From Acinetobacter sp. A2 (GTDB lineage Bacteria; Pseudomonadota; Gammaproteobacteria; Pseudomonadales; Moraxellaceae), in NCBI RefSeq assembly GCF_012371325.1, contig NZ_JAAZQX010000005.1, positions 1 through 64,000 on the forward strand: a stretch of DNA of 64,000 nt, given 5' to 3'. Each line of letters begins with the position of its first letter. The first letter of the stretch is position 1. Below are positions 27,185 through 36,944 of this stretch, one piece after another. The notes beneath the pieces were generated by a model. It saw only the letters and a program-made list of their open reading frames with translations, searched no databases and was not told the origin of the DNA. Made by a program: the position numbers and the translations under genes.

Positions 27185-28345
27185 TTAAGCATAAATGGCT
27201 TGGTAAATGTTTAAGGCATCCTGTACCTGTAATTCTCTAGGATTATTTTGTAGCAAGCGAGTTTGTAACAGGGCATCTTCTGCAAGTTGTATTAACATAT
27301 TTTCTGGTACGCCTAGTGTATTGAGTTTTAATGTTAAGCCACTCTGCTCAAGGTGGTTTTGAAAATGATCGATAAACAAATCACACAGTCCATCGGTGCA
27401 GCCTTTACTACGTGGGTCTAACCAGCACATGAGTTCAGCATAATCTTGTTTGGCTGCAGGTGCATTAAATTTTAAAACCTCAGTCAGTACTAAGGCATTG
27501 CTATGCCCATGCGAGATATGAAAATGTCCACCTAAGGGATAGGCGAGTGCGTGGACTGCGGCAACAGGAGCATTGGCAAAGGCTTGTCCTGCCAACATTG
27601 AGCCAAATAGCATGTTTTGACGTGCTTGCATATTGTTGCCATCTTCAAGCACCAATTTCAAGTTTTGATCCAATAAACGCAGTGCCTGTTTTGCCAGTAA
27701 GTCTGAATAAGCATTTTTTTTGATTTTGGAGGTATAGGCTTCAATGGCATGTACCATCGCATCAATCCCAGTGGCTGCGGTAATCTGTGCAGGCAGGTTG
27801 CGGGTAAAATTGGCATCTAAAATAGCAACATCGGCATATAAAATAGGCGAGATAATGCCAGTTTTACTGGTCGAACCTGTGGTGACAATCGAAATAGGTG
27901 TCACTTCAGAACCTGTGCCCGCAGTAGTGGGTACTAAAATTAAGGGTAGACGTGGTGCTTGAGCATTGCCCACACCATATAAGTCTGACAGTTGTTGGTG
28001 TTGTTCAGGATGACTCAATACAGCAATGATTTTGGCAACATCCATAGCGCTGCCACCGCCAAACCCAAAAACCACGTCAATTTTTTGCTGTTTGGCAAAG
28101 GCAACCGCATCTAAAACAATCTGTTCTGCGGGGTCTGCTTGCACATTTGCGTAAATTGCATAATCTAGTTGAAGCTGTTCCAAAATTTCTAAAATAGGCA
28201 GATGCAATTGTTGCTGTAATATCCCAGCATCGGTGACCAATAATAGGCGTTGGTAAGGCTTTGCTTTTAAAATATTGTATAGCTCAGAAATTGAGCCAAG
28301 TCCTGAAATAATGTTGCCAACGGTTTGAAATTGAAAATTTTGCAT
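27185..28345 (-). CDS. Iron-containing alcohol dehydrogenase
   Basis: A 386-residue group III (Fe-dependent) alcohol dehydrogenase of the cytoplasm, oxidising or forming alcohols with NAD(H). It shows the cofactor-binding FGFGGGSAMDVAK near residue 95, the PTTAGTGSEVTPISI block, and the metal-binding His cluster HALAYPLGGHFHISHGHSNA. AGGATAAGCGT precedes the ATG. The substrate cannot be told; homologues act on ethanol, butanol, lactaldehyde or maleylacetate. It is divergent from the phosphatase-murB operon. Confidence 0.9.
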   Translation of the reverse strand: MQNFQFQTVGNIISGLGSISELYNILKAKPYQRLLLVTDAGILQQQLHLPILEILEQLQLDYAIYANVQADPAEQIVLDAVAFAKQQKIDVVFGFGGGSAMDVAKIIAVLSHPEQHQQLSDLYGVGNAQAPRLPLILVPTTAGTGSEVTPISIVTTGSTSKTGIISPILYADVAILDANFTRNLPAQITAATGIDAMVHAIEAYTSKIKKNAYSDLLAKQALRLLDQNLKLVLEDGNNMQARQNMLFGSMLAGQAFANAPVAAVHALAYPLGGHFHISHGHSNALVLTEVLKFNAPAAKQDYAELMCWLDPRSKGCTDGLCDLFIDHFQNHLEQSGLTLKLNTLGVPENMLIQLAEDALLQTRLLQNNPRELQVQDALNIYQAIYA

Positions 28346-28463
28346 ACGCTTATCCTTATTATTTATACCTAATTCAACATTATTGTGCAGTCACGATATA
28401 GGATTCATATCATAAATAACTTAACATAAGGCTCTTAAAAATAAAGTAGCTCTGAGGTTGTTT

Positions 28464-28979
28464 ATGTCATCCCAAACGCCATACAAGGTGTTATGTGTTT
28501 GCTTAGGAAATATTTGCCGTTCACCTACGGCAGAAATTGTACTGCGACATTTTTGTGATGAACAGCAACTGAATGTTTGGGTAGATTCTGCAGGAACCAG
28601 TAATTATCACCCAGGTAAAGCACCCGACTTACGCAGCCAGCAGCATGCGTTGAAACGTGGCTATGACCTATCTGCTTTACGTGCACGCCAATTACAGATT
28701 CAAGACTTTATCGAGTTTGATTTAATTCTGGCGATGGATTTGGAAAACTTAAGCAATATTCAGGCCTTGATGCAGCGTGCCAAAGCTGAATTTGGTACTT
28801 TACGTGCCGAAGTTGCCTTAATGAGTGAGCATGATCCTCTCTATACTCAGCAAGAATTACCCGACCCGTACTATGGTAAAGCCGATGGTTTTGAACGTGT
28901 GCTCGATCAATGTGAGTCAAGCAGTCGTGCATGGGCACAGGTGCTGCAACAACAATTTGAATTAAAGGTTAAGGTTTAA
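28464..28979 (+). CDS. Low-molecular-weight protein-tyrosine phosphatase
   Basis: A 171-residue cytoplasmic phosphatase. The P-loop C(X)5R is CLGNICRS, with nucleophile Cys13 and Arg19, and the general acid loop is LPDPYYGKADGF. In many bacteria such enzymes reverse a capsule tyrosine kinase (Wzb/Wzc), but no capsule gene is near; here it leads an operon with murB. The ATG at 28464 follows GAGG; a TTG two codons upstream is less likely. It ends 3 bp before murB. Confidence 0.92.
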   Translation: MSSQTPYKVLCVCLGNICRSPTAEIVLRHFCDEQQLNVWVDSAGTSNYHPGKAPDLRSQQHALKRGYDLSALRARQLQIQDFIEFDLILAMDLENLSNIQALMQRAKAEFGTLRAEVALMSEHDPLYTQQELPDPYYGKADGFERVLDQCESSSRAWAQVLQQQFELKVKV

Positions 28980-28982
28980 GTT

Positions 28983-30023
28983 ATGCACATTCAACATTCT
29001 ATGCAACTCAAACCATTCAATACCTTAAATTTGGATGCTACAGCCTCGCATTATGTGAAAATTCATCATACGCAGGATATTTTAGATGCCTTGGCATTTG
29101 CCAAATCTGAACAGTTAAATGTGCTAATTTTGTCAGGTGGCAGCAATATGTTATTGCCTGAACATATTCATGCATTGGTGATGCACATGGATATTCAGGG
29201 CATCGAACAACTGAGCGAAGATGCAACAAGCGTCACATTGAAAGTAGGAGCAGGGCAAGTCTGGCATGATTTTGTGTTGTGGACAACTACACAAAAACTC
29301 TACGGTCTGCAAAATTTAGCGTTAATTCCTGGTTTGGTCGGTGCTTCACCAGTACAAAATATTGGGGCCTATGGGGTCGAAGTCGGCGAGTTTATAGAGT
29401 CTGTGCATGTTTATGACCGTGATCAGCAACAATTCTGTTCTATCTCTGCGCAAGACTGTCAGTTTGCTTATCGGCACAGTATTTTTAAAGATCAGCCTAA
29501 TCGTTACATTATTACGCATGTGACCTTTAAATTACTGAAACACGCAGCGCTAAAATTAAATTATGGTGACTTAAAAGCTGCGGTCGGTGATGATCAAACT
29601 GCTGAAAACTTGCAGCAACAAGTCATTCAGATACGTCAAAGCAAATTGCCGAATCCTGCTGAGTATCCTAATGTTGGCAGTTTCTTTAAAAATCCAGTCA
29701 TTTCTGCACAACAATTTGACCAAATTACACAACAATATCCGAATTTACCCCATTACCCGCAGCCGAATGAGCAGGTTAAAATTGCCGCTGGTTGGCTGAT
29801 CGATCAGGCTGGCTGGAAAGGGAAACAATTAGGTGCAGTCGGTATGTTCCATAAACAAGCTTTGGTCTTGGTCAATTATGCAGAGGCTACCTTGGCAGAT
29901 GTGCAGCAGACTTATCGTGCCGTGCAACATGATGTATTGAGCCGTTTTGGTATTTTGTTAGAACCTGAACCTGTCTTATTTGATGACACAGGTTTGATTC
30001 GTGCACATCAGCCCGTAGGTTAA
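28983..30023 (+). CDS. murB: UDP-N-acetylenolpyruvoylglucosamine reductase
   Basis: An FAD-dependent cytoplasmic enzyme of peptidoglycan precursor synthesis, reducing enolpyruvyl-UDP-GlcNAc to UDP-MurNAc with NADPH. It has the FAD-binding text [13 protein letters not shown] and [24 protein letters not shown], and the catalytic Ser in GSFFKNP. The 346-residue length and C-terminal domain place it in the E. coli type I class. Three bases separate it from the upstream phosphatase gene and five from the next gene, so cotranscription is almost sure. Confidence 0.96.
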   Translation: MHIQHSMQLKPFNTLNLDATASHYVKIHHTQDILDALAFAKSEQLNVLILSGGSNMLLPEHIHALVMHMDIQGIEQLSEDATSVTLKVGAGQVWHDFVLWTTTQKLYGLQNLALIPGLVGASPVQNIGAYGVEVGEFIESVHVYDRDQQQFCSISAQDCQFAYRHSIFKDQPNRYIITHVTFKLLKHAALKLNYGDLKAAVGDDQTAENLQQQVIQIRQSKLPNPAEYPNVGSFFKNPVISAQQFDQITQQYPNLPHYPQPNEQVKIAAGWLIDQAGWKGKQLGAVGMFHKQALVLVNYAEATLADVQQTYRAVQHDVLSRFGILLEPEPVLFDDTGLIRAHQPVG

Positions 30024-30028
30024 AATAG

Positions 30029-31156
30029 ATGAAACATACCCATTGGATGGTCAGACTAGTACAAATAGCGACGGTGTTATTTGTATTATTTGCTTGTCTA
30101 ATGATTTTTATCTATTCACCTTTTTATTCAAAAATGGTGGTAAAAGCTTTAAATACCTTCGTGCCAGTCGAAGTGAATGAAGTAGCGGCGAAAAGTCAGC
30201 AAATGGCTGCTTTTAGTGATCAAGACAGCTTAGAACCTGGTTCAGATTTATGGATTGCCCGACAAGCTTATTTAAAGTTAATGGAACAAGAAATTAAATC
30301 TGAAAATTCACAAAATTTAACTCTGATTCAGGCACGTTATCAAGCTTTACAGGCCTTGATTGTAGAAGAGCAAAATCAAAGAAAATTAGAATTAGAGCAA
30401 GATCAGCCACAGGTACCATTGCTTGCGCCTACAGCAGCATCAGAAATTTCACCTGAAGACCCTTCAGAAAATGTCAAAGCTCTACTGAATTTAGACAGCC
30501 ATGAAAATCAGGCATTAATGGAACAATATTTTGAGTTTTTAAATACACATAAAATTGCCGAAGCCGAAAATAACACTGTAGATGAAGAGATTTTTAAAGA
30601 TATTGCTTTGATTCATCAACAAAACATCCCCAAAATACCAGAAAACTCGAAACCTTATGCGATAGTGGTGTTAGGTGGTGGATTAACCTTAGATGACAAT
30701 GGTAAAGATATTGTAGTAAATCACTATACACGTCTGCGTTTAGAAACGACTTTGGCGGTGGTAAAACAATATCAATTGCCAATTGTACTCAGCGGTGTAG
30801 AAGCACCTTATATGCAGCGCTGGTTACAACAATACGAAGTCGATGCAAAATTATTAGAAGATCGCAGTATGAATACTTGTGAAAATTCACGTTTTAGTTC
30901 GTTATTATTACAAAAAAAGGGTGGTGCACCTACGGTGATTTTGATTACAGACCGTTATCACATGCCGCGTACACGACGGTTATTTGCCTTGAACGGTATA
31001 GAAACCATTCCTGTAGAAGCTCCAATGCCTACCCAGCTTACCGCATGGCGTCCTAGTGAACAAAATTATGATCACAGCCGTCGTGCTAATTACGAAATGC
31101 TTGCCACCATTCGGGATGTCTTGTTTGGTTCTAGCGCATGTCGCGAGGTGCCTTAA
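30029..31156 (+). CDS. YdcF/SanA-type DUF218 envelope protein
   Basis: A 375-residue protein with one N-terminal membrane helix (residues about 9-30), then a long charged helical region (60-200) and a C-terminal DUF218 domain. The domain begins PYAIVVLGGGLTLDDNG and includes VLSGVEAPYM, EDRSMNTCENS and ITDRYHMPRTRRLF, the usual conserved blocks. DUF218 proteins such as SanA, ElyC and YdcF affect envelope integrity and peptidoglycan or enterobacterial common antigen metabolism; their chemistry is uncertain. Its place after murB fits an envelope role. The stop overlaps the start of the next gene by one base. Confidence 0.88.
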   Translation: MKHTHWMVRLVQIATVLFVLFACLMIFIYSPFYSKMVVKALNTFVPVEVNEVAAKSQQMAAFSDQDSLEPGSDLWIARQAYLKLMEQEIKSENSQNLTLIQARYQALQALIVEEQNQRKLELEQDQPQVPLLAPTAASEISPEDPSENVKALLNLDSHENQALMEQYFEFLNTHKIAEAENNTVDEEIFKDIALIHQQNIPKIPENSKPYAIVVLGGGLTLDDNGKDIVVNHYTRLRLETTLAVVKQYQLPIVLSGVEAPYMQRWLQQYEVDAKLLEDRSMNTCENSRFSSLLLQKKGGAPTVILITDRYHMPRTRRLFALNGIETIPVEAPMPTQLTAWRPSEQNYDHSRRANYEMLATIRDVLFGSSACREVP

Positions 31157-32199
31157 TGTCTGATTTGCCTTTTTTGAATCCAAGCATTTTAAAACAGCTC
31201 GATTTACCTGTACCGAGTCGAGACACCACGCCACAAATTTTACAGCCTTTAAACCTAAATCGAGCCTTTGAGCCAAGTGTAGAGTTACAGGCATATAGAC
31301 AGCTTTATGGTTTTCATTTGCTAGATTGTGAGCATTGGCAAGGTTATGTACAAATGCCGTTGTTCAAGCTGCACGTGCAAATTTTTCAGCCTGATTTAAC
31401 TAAAACCAAGTTCGATAAAATTCAGGGCACTGTATTTTTACTGCATGGATATTTAGAACATAGCGGGATTTATCAGCCCATTGTCAAAGAATTACTTGAG
31501 CAAGGCTTTAGTGTATTAACTTATGATTTACCTGGGCATGGTCTTAGTAATGGTTCACCTGCCAATATTCAAAACTTTGATCATTATCAACAAGTGTTAC
31601 ATGCAGTTTATCAATATGTTAAAAATGCTGATCAATTGCCAAAACCATGGTTAGGTATTGGCCAAAGTACAGGTGGTGCAATTTGGATGCATCATCTACT
31701 GGAGTTTGCCCAACGTCGTGAAAATCCATTTGTAGAGCGGGTTTTATTACTTTCACCGCTGATTCGTCCTGCGAAATCTGCATGGTGGCATAACTCTGTT
31801 GGTTTAGGCATTATCCGTCGTATTAAGCGTGAAGTACCACGACATTTCCGACGTAATAACCATAACCCTGAGTTTTTAAGATTTGTACGTTTAAAAGACC
31901 CGTTACAGCCTAGAATGATGGGTATGGACTGGATTCTGGCGATGTCTAAATGGATGTTTGAAATGGAAGAGCGTCCAGCATGTCGTATTCCTGTTTGGTT
32001 GGCACAAGGCGCGCAAGACCAAACAGTAGACTGGCGTTACAACATCGAATTTATCCGTCGTAAATTCCGCTTACAAACCTTATTAATGCTTGAAGAAGGT
32101 TCTCATCAATTAATCAATGAGCGTGCAGATATTCGTGCAGCTTTAACGGGTTTAATTCCTGCATTTTTACATGCACATAGTTCAAAAACATATTACTAA
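31156..32199 (+). CDS. Alpha/beta hydrolase, monoacylglycerol-lipase-like
   Basis: A 347-residue serine hydrolase. The cap of conserved text is VFLLHGYLEHSGIYQP, then YDLPGHGLS, the nucleophile elbow GIGQSTGGA, the acid near GAQDQTVDW and the catalytic His in EGSHQLINE. This is the lysophospholipase/monoacylglycerol lipase pattern (PldB-like). No signal peptide is seen. It overlaps the preceding gene by one base (TAATG), has AGGTG in front, and is the fourth member of the operon. An ATG six codons upstream is unlikely. The natural lipid is unknown. Confidence 0.87.
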   Translation: MSDLPFLNPSILKQLDLPVPSRDTTPQILQPLNLNRAFEPSVELQAYRQLYGFHLLDCEHWQGYVQMPLFKLHVQIFQPDLTKTKFDKIQGTVFLLHGYLEHSGIYQPIVKELLEQGFSVLTYDLPGHGLSNGSPANIQNFDHYQQVLHAVYQYVKNADQLPKPWLGIGQSTGGAIWMHHLLEFAQRRENPFVERVLLLSPLIRPAKSAWWHNSVGLGIIRRIKREVPRHFRRNNHNPEFLRFVRLKDPLQPRMMGMDWILAMSKWMFEMEERPACRIPVWLAQGAQDQTVDWRYNIEFIRRKFRLQTLLMLEEGSHQLINERADIRAALTGLIPAFLHAHSSKTYY

Positions 32200-32226
32200 A
32201 CGATTGTGTAATTGCTCAAGCTAATG

Positions 32227-32258
32227 CTGAATTGCCCATAAAAGTGTGGGCAATCAGT
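32227..32258. other. Hairpin after the murB operon
   Basis: ATTGCCCA pairs with TGGGCAAT around a short loop, extended by CTGA/TCAG. There is no T-run, so it could be a weak terminator, an mRNA 3' stabiliser or a regulator site of the two-component genes downstream. Confidence 0.4.
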
Positions 32259-32440
32259 ATGACACTTGGGCTATTTTCAATATTTATTGGAATAAATACC
32301 GATTAAACATTTTCAATGCTATGCTCATTGTAATAGAACAACAGGCATTGCCATAAAAACTCCTTAATTCTAGGGATGGATTTAGTAGAAAAACTATTGT
32401 TATATTTGAATTTATATTTTTGGGGAGGTTGAAGGCAGCA

Positions 32441-33136
32441 ATGGAAACGATATTACCAGTGCCGGTTTTAATTGTTGAAGATGAGCCTATTATTCAGTCG
32501 CGTCTCAGAAAAATTTTGCATGATATTGGCTATCAGGATGACATGCTGTTTTTTGTCATCAATCTTAAAGCTGCCATGAAGTGTATAGAAGAGCAGCCGA
32601 TTGTTTTGGCGTTGGTGGATTTAGGCTTGCCAGATGGCAATGGCAAAGAACTAATAGAACAATTACATTTTAGAGACCCAAGTGCATTAATTTTGGTGAT
32701 ATCGGCATGGAGCACGCAAGATAGCCTGTTTTCCGCAATACAAGCAGGTGCGACAGGTTATGTCTTAAAAGAACGTGATGATGCAGAAATCGTGATTGCC
32801 ATCCGCAGTATTTTAAGAGGTGGAGCACCCATTGACCCATTTATTGCACGGGAAATTTTATCGAAAATATCTCATAAGAAAGTTGCTGTTGCTTCAGACG
32901 ATCCTGCAAGCCGTAATGATGCAGAAGCATTTAATAGTAATTATGAGCAATTAACGGGACGTGAACTTGAAATTCTCAATCTTGTTGCACAAGGTTTAAG
33001 TAATCGAGAAATTGCAGAACAATTGTTTGTGTCACGTTATACCGTTGAAAGCCATATCAAACATATTTACCGTAAATTATCGGTGACCAAGCGCACCAAA
33101 GCGGTCAGTACTGCGAGAACACTAGGCATTTTATGA
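32441..33136 (+). CDS. LuxR/NarL-type response regulator
   Basis: A DNA-binding response regulator of 231 residues. The receiver domain has the acidic pair in VEDEP, phospho-acceptor Asp60 in LVDLGLPDG and the conserved Lys in GYVLKERD. The C-terminal LuxR helix-turn-helix runs through LTGRELEILNLVAQGLSN and VSRYTVESHIKHIYRKL. The start is the ATG with AAGG upstream; an in-frame TTG earlier lacks a site. It overlaps the kinase gene at ATGA, so the pair is translationally coupled. Target genes are not evident nearby. Confidence 0.92.
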   Translation: METILPVPVLIVEDEPIIQSRLRKILHDIGYQDDMLFFVINLKAAMKCIEEQPIVLALVDLGLPDGNGKELIEQLHFRDPSALILVISAWSTQDSLFSAIQAGATGYVLKERDDAEIVIAIRSILRGGAPIDPFIAREILSKISHKKVAVASDDPASRNDAEAFNSNYEQLTGRELEILNLVAQGLSNREIAEQLFVSRYTVESHIKHIYRKLSVTKRTKAVSTARTLGIL

Positions 33137-35049
33137 TGCGCAGCTGGCTAAACTATGCCTTCGGAATATGCCTGTTGATCTGTGCGTGGCAAAGCTATGC
33201 GCAGCAAATTGTCTCTCCAATCAATCAGCACTGTAATGTGCATGTGCTATCTATTAGCTCAGCTAAAACAGCATCACAAAATAAAAGCCCTGAAACTGGT
33301 TGGGAAAATGTCAAATTACCCGATGTTTGGGATATACGCTGGAAAAATTATAACGGTGGTGTCTGGTATAAAATTGATTGGGAATGGTTTTGTGAGCGTG
33401 AGCATAGTTTAAATCAACCCATTGTGTTTGCTTTGGATTATTTAAATAGTGCTGGGGCAGTTTATTTAAATAAAGATTTGCTTTGGGCGAGTCAGCATTT
33501 ACAAGAACCATTGTCTAAAAGCTGGAATATGCCACGTTATTGGATTTTACCTGCCTCTGGCTTAAAGCCGGGTAAAAATCAAATTTTAGTTTATGTAAAT
33601 GGTTATGCATTTCAAAATGCAGGTTTGGGCAAAATCACATTCAATAATGTGCATGAAAATATAAAGCATCACCAAAAAAGTCTATGGAATAAGCGCACTT
33701 TATTTGAAATAAATGCCATTTTATCTGCTACTTTGGGTATTTTATGTTTAGTGATTTGGCTATTTATCCGCCGTGATAATAGTTTTGGCTGGTTTGCACT
33801 CAGTTGTTTGCTATGGCTACTTTTCATTTCACAATTTTTGACGACTGAAACTTATCCTTACCCCACAACCTTGGCAGCTGCTCAAGCAAATCTAAGTTTC
33901 TTTATTCTGTATATACTCTGTTTTAGTGTGTATTTGCTCAGGTTTGCAGATCGGCGTTTTCCTGTGCTTGAAGAGAGTTTATTTGTATTTAGTATTGCGG
34001 TGATTGTCGGTATATTTTTCACACCATTGGATTATGCAAAAATTGTCTTAGGGACTGTTTTCTTAAGCTATGCATCGTTATTGGTTGTGGTTTATTTTTA
34101 CTTGGCTTATCTCAGTTATAAAACTAAAAAAACAGAATTATATTTATTGATTTTTTGTTTAACCTTAATTGGTTTATTTGCCTGTGTCGATGTTGTCCGT
34201 TTAGGAAATGCTGAAACTGCAAGTTTATATCAGCCATTATCACCTTATACCTCACCAGTAATCACTTTATTTATTGCGCTGATTCTTGGTATGCGTTTAA
34301 AAAGAAATATTCAAAAAATTGAAAAATTTAATCAGGATTTGGAGTTTCGGGTTTTTGAAGTCAGTGAAGACTTAAAACGCAGTATGTCGGAAAAGCACTA
34401 TTTAGAATTGGAGAACGTACGTTTACAGGAGCGTATTCATTTATCACATGATTTACATGATGGACTCGGGGCATCTTTGGTTCGATCAATGATTTTGGTG
34501 GATCAAAACGAGGATGAAATGAGTAATCAGCAATTTTTATCGATGTTGAAATTATTGCGTGATGATTTACGTCAAATTATTGATAGTGGCTCTTCGATTG
34601 GCTCAAAAGTGCCAGAAAATCCGAAAGTTTGGGTTGCACCTGTGCGGCACCGTTTTAGCCAGTTAATGGATGAAATGGATATTCATTCTAGATGGGATTT
34701 TCCGAATGAATGGTTCATTGAACCAAATGCTTTACAGTGTCTGACTTTAATGCGAGTGCTTGAAGAAAGCTTAACCAATGTGATTAAACATAGTCAGGCC
34801 AAAAACGTAGCCGTTTCGATGCAATTTATGCAACCGAATCAGTTGTTGCTCAAAATTCAGGATGATGGGGTTGGTTTTGAAGCGAATAGTGTGTTGGAAC
34901 AAGGTATGAGTATCGGTATGCGCAGCATGAAAATGCGTTTAGAACGGGTTGGTGGGCAGTTGAAACTGAGTTCAACCCCAGGCTATACATTAATTCAAGC
35001 CATCTTATACTTTGAGGAAGCCAACTCTAAGATGAATGAATCATCTTAG
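33133..35049 (+). CDS. Membrane histidine kinase (HisKA_3, NarX-like) with extracytoplasmic sensor
   Basis: A 638-residue sensor. It has a signal peptide (1-23) and a periplasmic domain to about 185 that looks like a carbohydrate-binding jelly roll, with WENVKLPDVWDIRW and YNGGVWYKIDW as in 7TMR-DISM sensors. About seven membrane helices (190-395) follow, then a coiled coil and a HisKA_3 block with His442 in HDLHDGLGASL. The ATPase region has EESLTNVIKHSQAKNV and DDGVGF. The signal is unknown; a soluble ligand in the periplasm is likely. Its partner precedes it with overlapping codons. Confidence 0.9.
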   Translation: MMRSWLNYAFGICLLICAWQSYAQQIVSPINQHCNVHVLSISSAKTASQNKSPETGWENVKLPDVWDIRWKNYNGGVWYKIDWEWFCEREHSLNQPIVFALDYLNSAGAVYLNKDLLWASQHLQEPLSKSWNMPRYWILPASGLKPGKNQILVYVNGYAFQNAGLGKITFNNVHENIKHHQKSLWNKRTLFEINAILSATLGILCLVIWLFIRRDNSFGWFALSCLLWLLFISQFLTTETYPYPTTLAAAQANLSFFILYILCFSVYLLRFADRRFPVLEESLFVFSIAVIVGIFFTPLDYAKIVLGTVFLSYASLLVVVYFYLAYLSYKTKKTELYLLIFCLTLIGLFACVDVVRLGNAETASLYQPLSPYTSPVITLFIALILGMRLKRNIQKIEKFNQDLEFRVFEVSEDLKRSMSEKHYLELENVRLQERIHLSHDLHDGLGASLVRSMILVDQNEDEMSNQQFLSMLKLLRDDLRQIIDSGSSIGSKVPENPKVWVAPVRHRFSQLMDEMDIHSRWDFPNEWFIEPNALQCLTLMRVLEESLTNVIKHSQAKNVAVSMQFMQPNQLLLKIQDDGVGFEANSVLEQGMSIGMRSMKMRLERVGGQLKLSSTPGYTLIQAILYFEEANSKMNESS

Positions 35050-35068
35050 AGTCCATGAATAAAGCCGT

Positions 35069-36235
35069 TTAAGCTTCTTCTGCTGGAAGCAGCATTAACA
35101 CAGAATCATTCAGAAGTTGTACTAAATCTTCCAAAATATCTGGGTCGTACAGGTTTTCATCAAGCAAGACGCGCTCACCATTGGCTATTTTTTGTAGCGT
35201 GTTGATCGATGCATCTGCGACACAAATTGCCTCGCCATTGGCCCAAAACAGAATTTGCCCCGCTTGTGCTGCATAAAGCAGACGAGAGGCGGGCTCAAGC
35301 ATAATCTGATAACCCTGATCAAGCGCTTCTTCTAAGTCGCCTACACCCATTTCATCAACTTCAGGAATATTTTCTGGGTATTTAGGTTCAGACATTAAAC
35401 TTAAAATTGCATCATCCAAAACTGATGAATTTTGCAAGCGTGCCCATAATTCTGCTTTTAAATAATCCAGTTCTGCAGCGGTCATTTCACCAATCTGGGT
35501 GCTTTGTTCACGGACGATGTCATGTAGCGGAGTACGTAACATTTCATCGGCAGAGAATTTATCACTCACACGATCCATCATTTCACTGATATTTGGCATA
35601 CGGAAGCCAAATGAGAAAGTCAGGCAATCATCTTCCGCCACACCATAATGCGCCAAACCTGGTGGAACATAAAGTAAATCACCCGGTGCAAGTACTTCAT
35701 CAAAATTAACCTGCATCTCAGGCAATAATTTGAGTGGTTGTCCTGCTACAAACTCAGTTTCTGCATCACACATTTGCCCAAGCTGCCAGCGACGGTGACC
35801 ATAACCTTGCAGTAAAAATACGTCATAAAAATCGAAATGCTGACCTACAGAACCACCTTTAGGGGCATAAGACACCATGATGTCATCACGTCGCCATTGC
35901 GGTATAAAAGGGAATTTTTTCCAAAGTTCTGCTAAGTCAAAAGAATAATGATCGACTGCCTGCACCAACAGTGTCCAAAGTTTTGGCATTTTTTGAAAAT
36001 CACCTTTAATCAGCGGTGATGATTTTACACTCCACTGATTTGGGTCTTTATCTTTTTGTTTAATTAAACGGGCAGTGACATCTTCTTCCAGTGCCAGTTC
36101 CATAACATCACTGGGTTCAAGCAGGTTTGCAATTTCTGGGAGTGTGTTGCGTACTAATAATGGTTTTTTTTGCCAATATTCACTTAGGAATTGTTCTGCG
36201 GTAATTCCGCCTAAAACATCTAAAGGTTGCGACAT
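35069..36235 (-). CDS. roxA: 50S ribosomal protein L16 arginine hydroxylase
   Basis: A JmjC-type Fe(II)/2-oxoglutarate oxygenase that hydroxylates an arginine of ribosomal protein L16 (RoxA, YcfD in E. coli). The iron ligands are His133 and Asp135 in GQHFDFYDVF and His196 in PPGLAHYGV. The C-terminal winged helix domain is complete in this 388-residue protein. It converges on the histidine kinase gene with a 19-bp gap and no clear terminator. The assignment rests on family motifs and length. Confidence 0.92.
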   Translation of the reverse strand: MSQPLDVLGGITAEQFLSEYWQKKPLLVRNTLPEIANLLEPSDVMELALEEDVTARLIKQKDKDPNQWSVKSSPLIKGDFQKMPKLWTLLVQAVDHYSFDLAELWKKFPFIPQWRRDDIMVSYAPKGGSVGQHFDFYDVFLLQGYGHRRWQLGQMCDAETEFVAGQPLKLLPEMQVNFDEVLAPGDLLYVPPGLAHYGVAEDDCLTFSFGFRMPNISEMMDRVSDKFSADEMLRTPLHDIVREQSTQIGEMTAAELDYLKAELWARLQNSSVLDDAILSLMSEPKYPENIPEVDEMGVGDLEEALDQGYQIMLEPASRLLYAAQAGQILFWANGEAICVADASINTLQKIANGERVLLDENLYDPDILEDLVQLLNDSVLMLLPAEEA

Positions 36236-36343
36236 AAAATAGCCTAAGCAAGTCTGAGAATAGAGAGTCTTGATATTGTCTATTTTGTCGCTTGAAAGGG
36301 CAAGATGATTTCTAGCTGATATGCAGATTCAAATGAGTCAACT

Positions 36344-36937
36344 TTAGGGGACTTGAATATTCAGCATTCTTAAAATACGACACAGTTGAATCATAGGTAG
36401 TCCCATTAACGTGGTCTGATCATTGCCTTGCATAGCTTCAAACAAGCTAATGCCCAAACCTTCACATTTAAAACTGCCTGCGCATTGCAGTGGTTGCTCG
36501 AGAGCAACATATCGTGCAATTTCATCATCGGTTAAGTTGCGAAATTTGACGGTGTAATGCTCTACAATTGTCTGTACAAAGCCTGTAGATTGCTGCTGCA
36601 CACTGAGTGCCGTGCTGAAATACACGGTTTGACCTGAATTGGCGTGTAATTGTTGTATGGCTTTTTCTGAAGTAAGTGGTTTACCGATAAAAACATCTGG
36701 CTGCTGTTCACGCCATGCCACTTGATCTGAACCTATTACTATTGCATCAGGATGTTGCAACGCAATACAGCGTGCTTTTTCAAAAGCCAAACGTCGCGCT
36801 AAATCATCTGCATGTAATTCACCCTGCGCAGATTCATCAATATCTGGGGAGACAGATGTATAGGCTAAATGCAAGCGATCCAGCAATTGTTGCCGAGTTT
36901 GACTGCCAGAAGCCAAAATAATTTGAGGATGTTGCAT
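36344..36937 (-). CDS. Maf-family nucleotide pyrophosphatase (YceF-like)
   Basis: A 197-residue house-cleaning enzyme that hydrolyses modified or non-canonical nucleoside triphosphates; YceF of E. coli acts on m7GTP. It has the N-terminal ILASGSQTRQQLLDRL and GSDQVAW blocks, and QCAGSFKCEGLGISLFE in the C-terminal half. The start MQHPQII is chosen because it matches the family N-terminus. An ATG six codons upstream would overlap the DUF2237 gene. The two genes are nearly touching, so one transcript is expected. Confidence 0.9.
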   Translation of the reverse strand: MQHPQIILASGSQTRQQLLDRLHLAYTSVSPDIDESAQGELHADDLARRLAFEKARCIALQHPDAIVIGSDQVAWREQQPDVFIGKPLTSEKAIQQLHANSGQTVYFSTALSVQQQSTGFVQTIVEHYTVKFRNLTDDEIARYVALEQPLQCAGSFKCEGLGISLFEAMQGNDQTTLMGLPMIQLCRILRMLNIQVP

Positions 36938-36944
36938 TAGATCA

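Noticed and set aside
33133..35049. Response regulator before kinase as an anomaly
   Set aside because: This order with overlapping codons is common for NarL-type pairs and is not remarkable.
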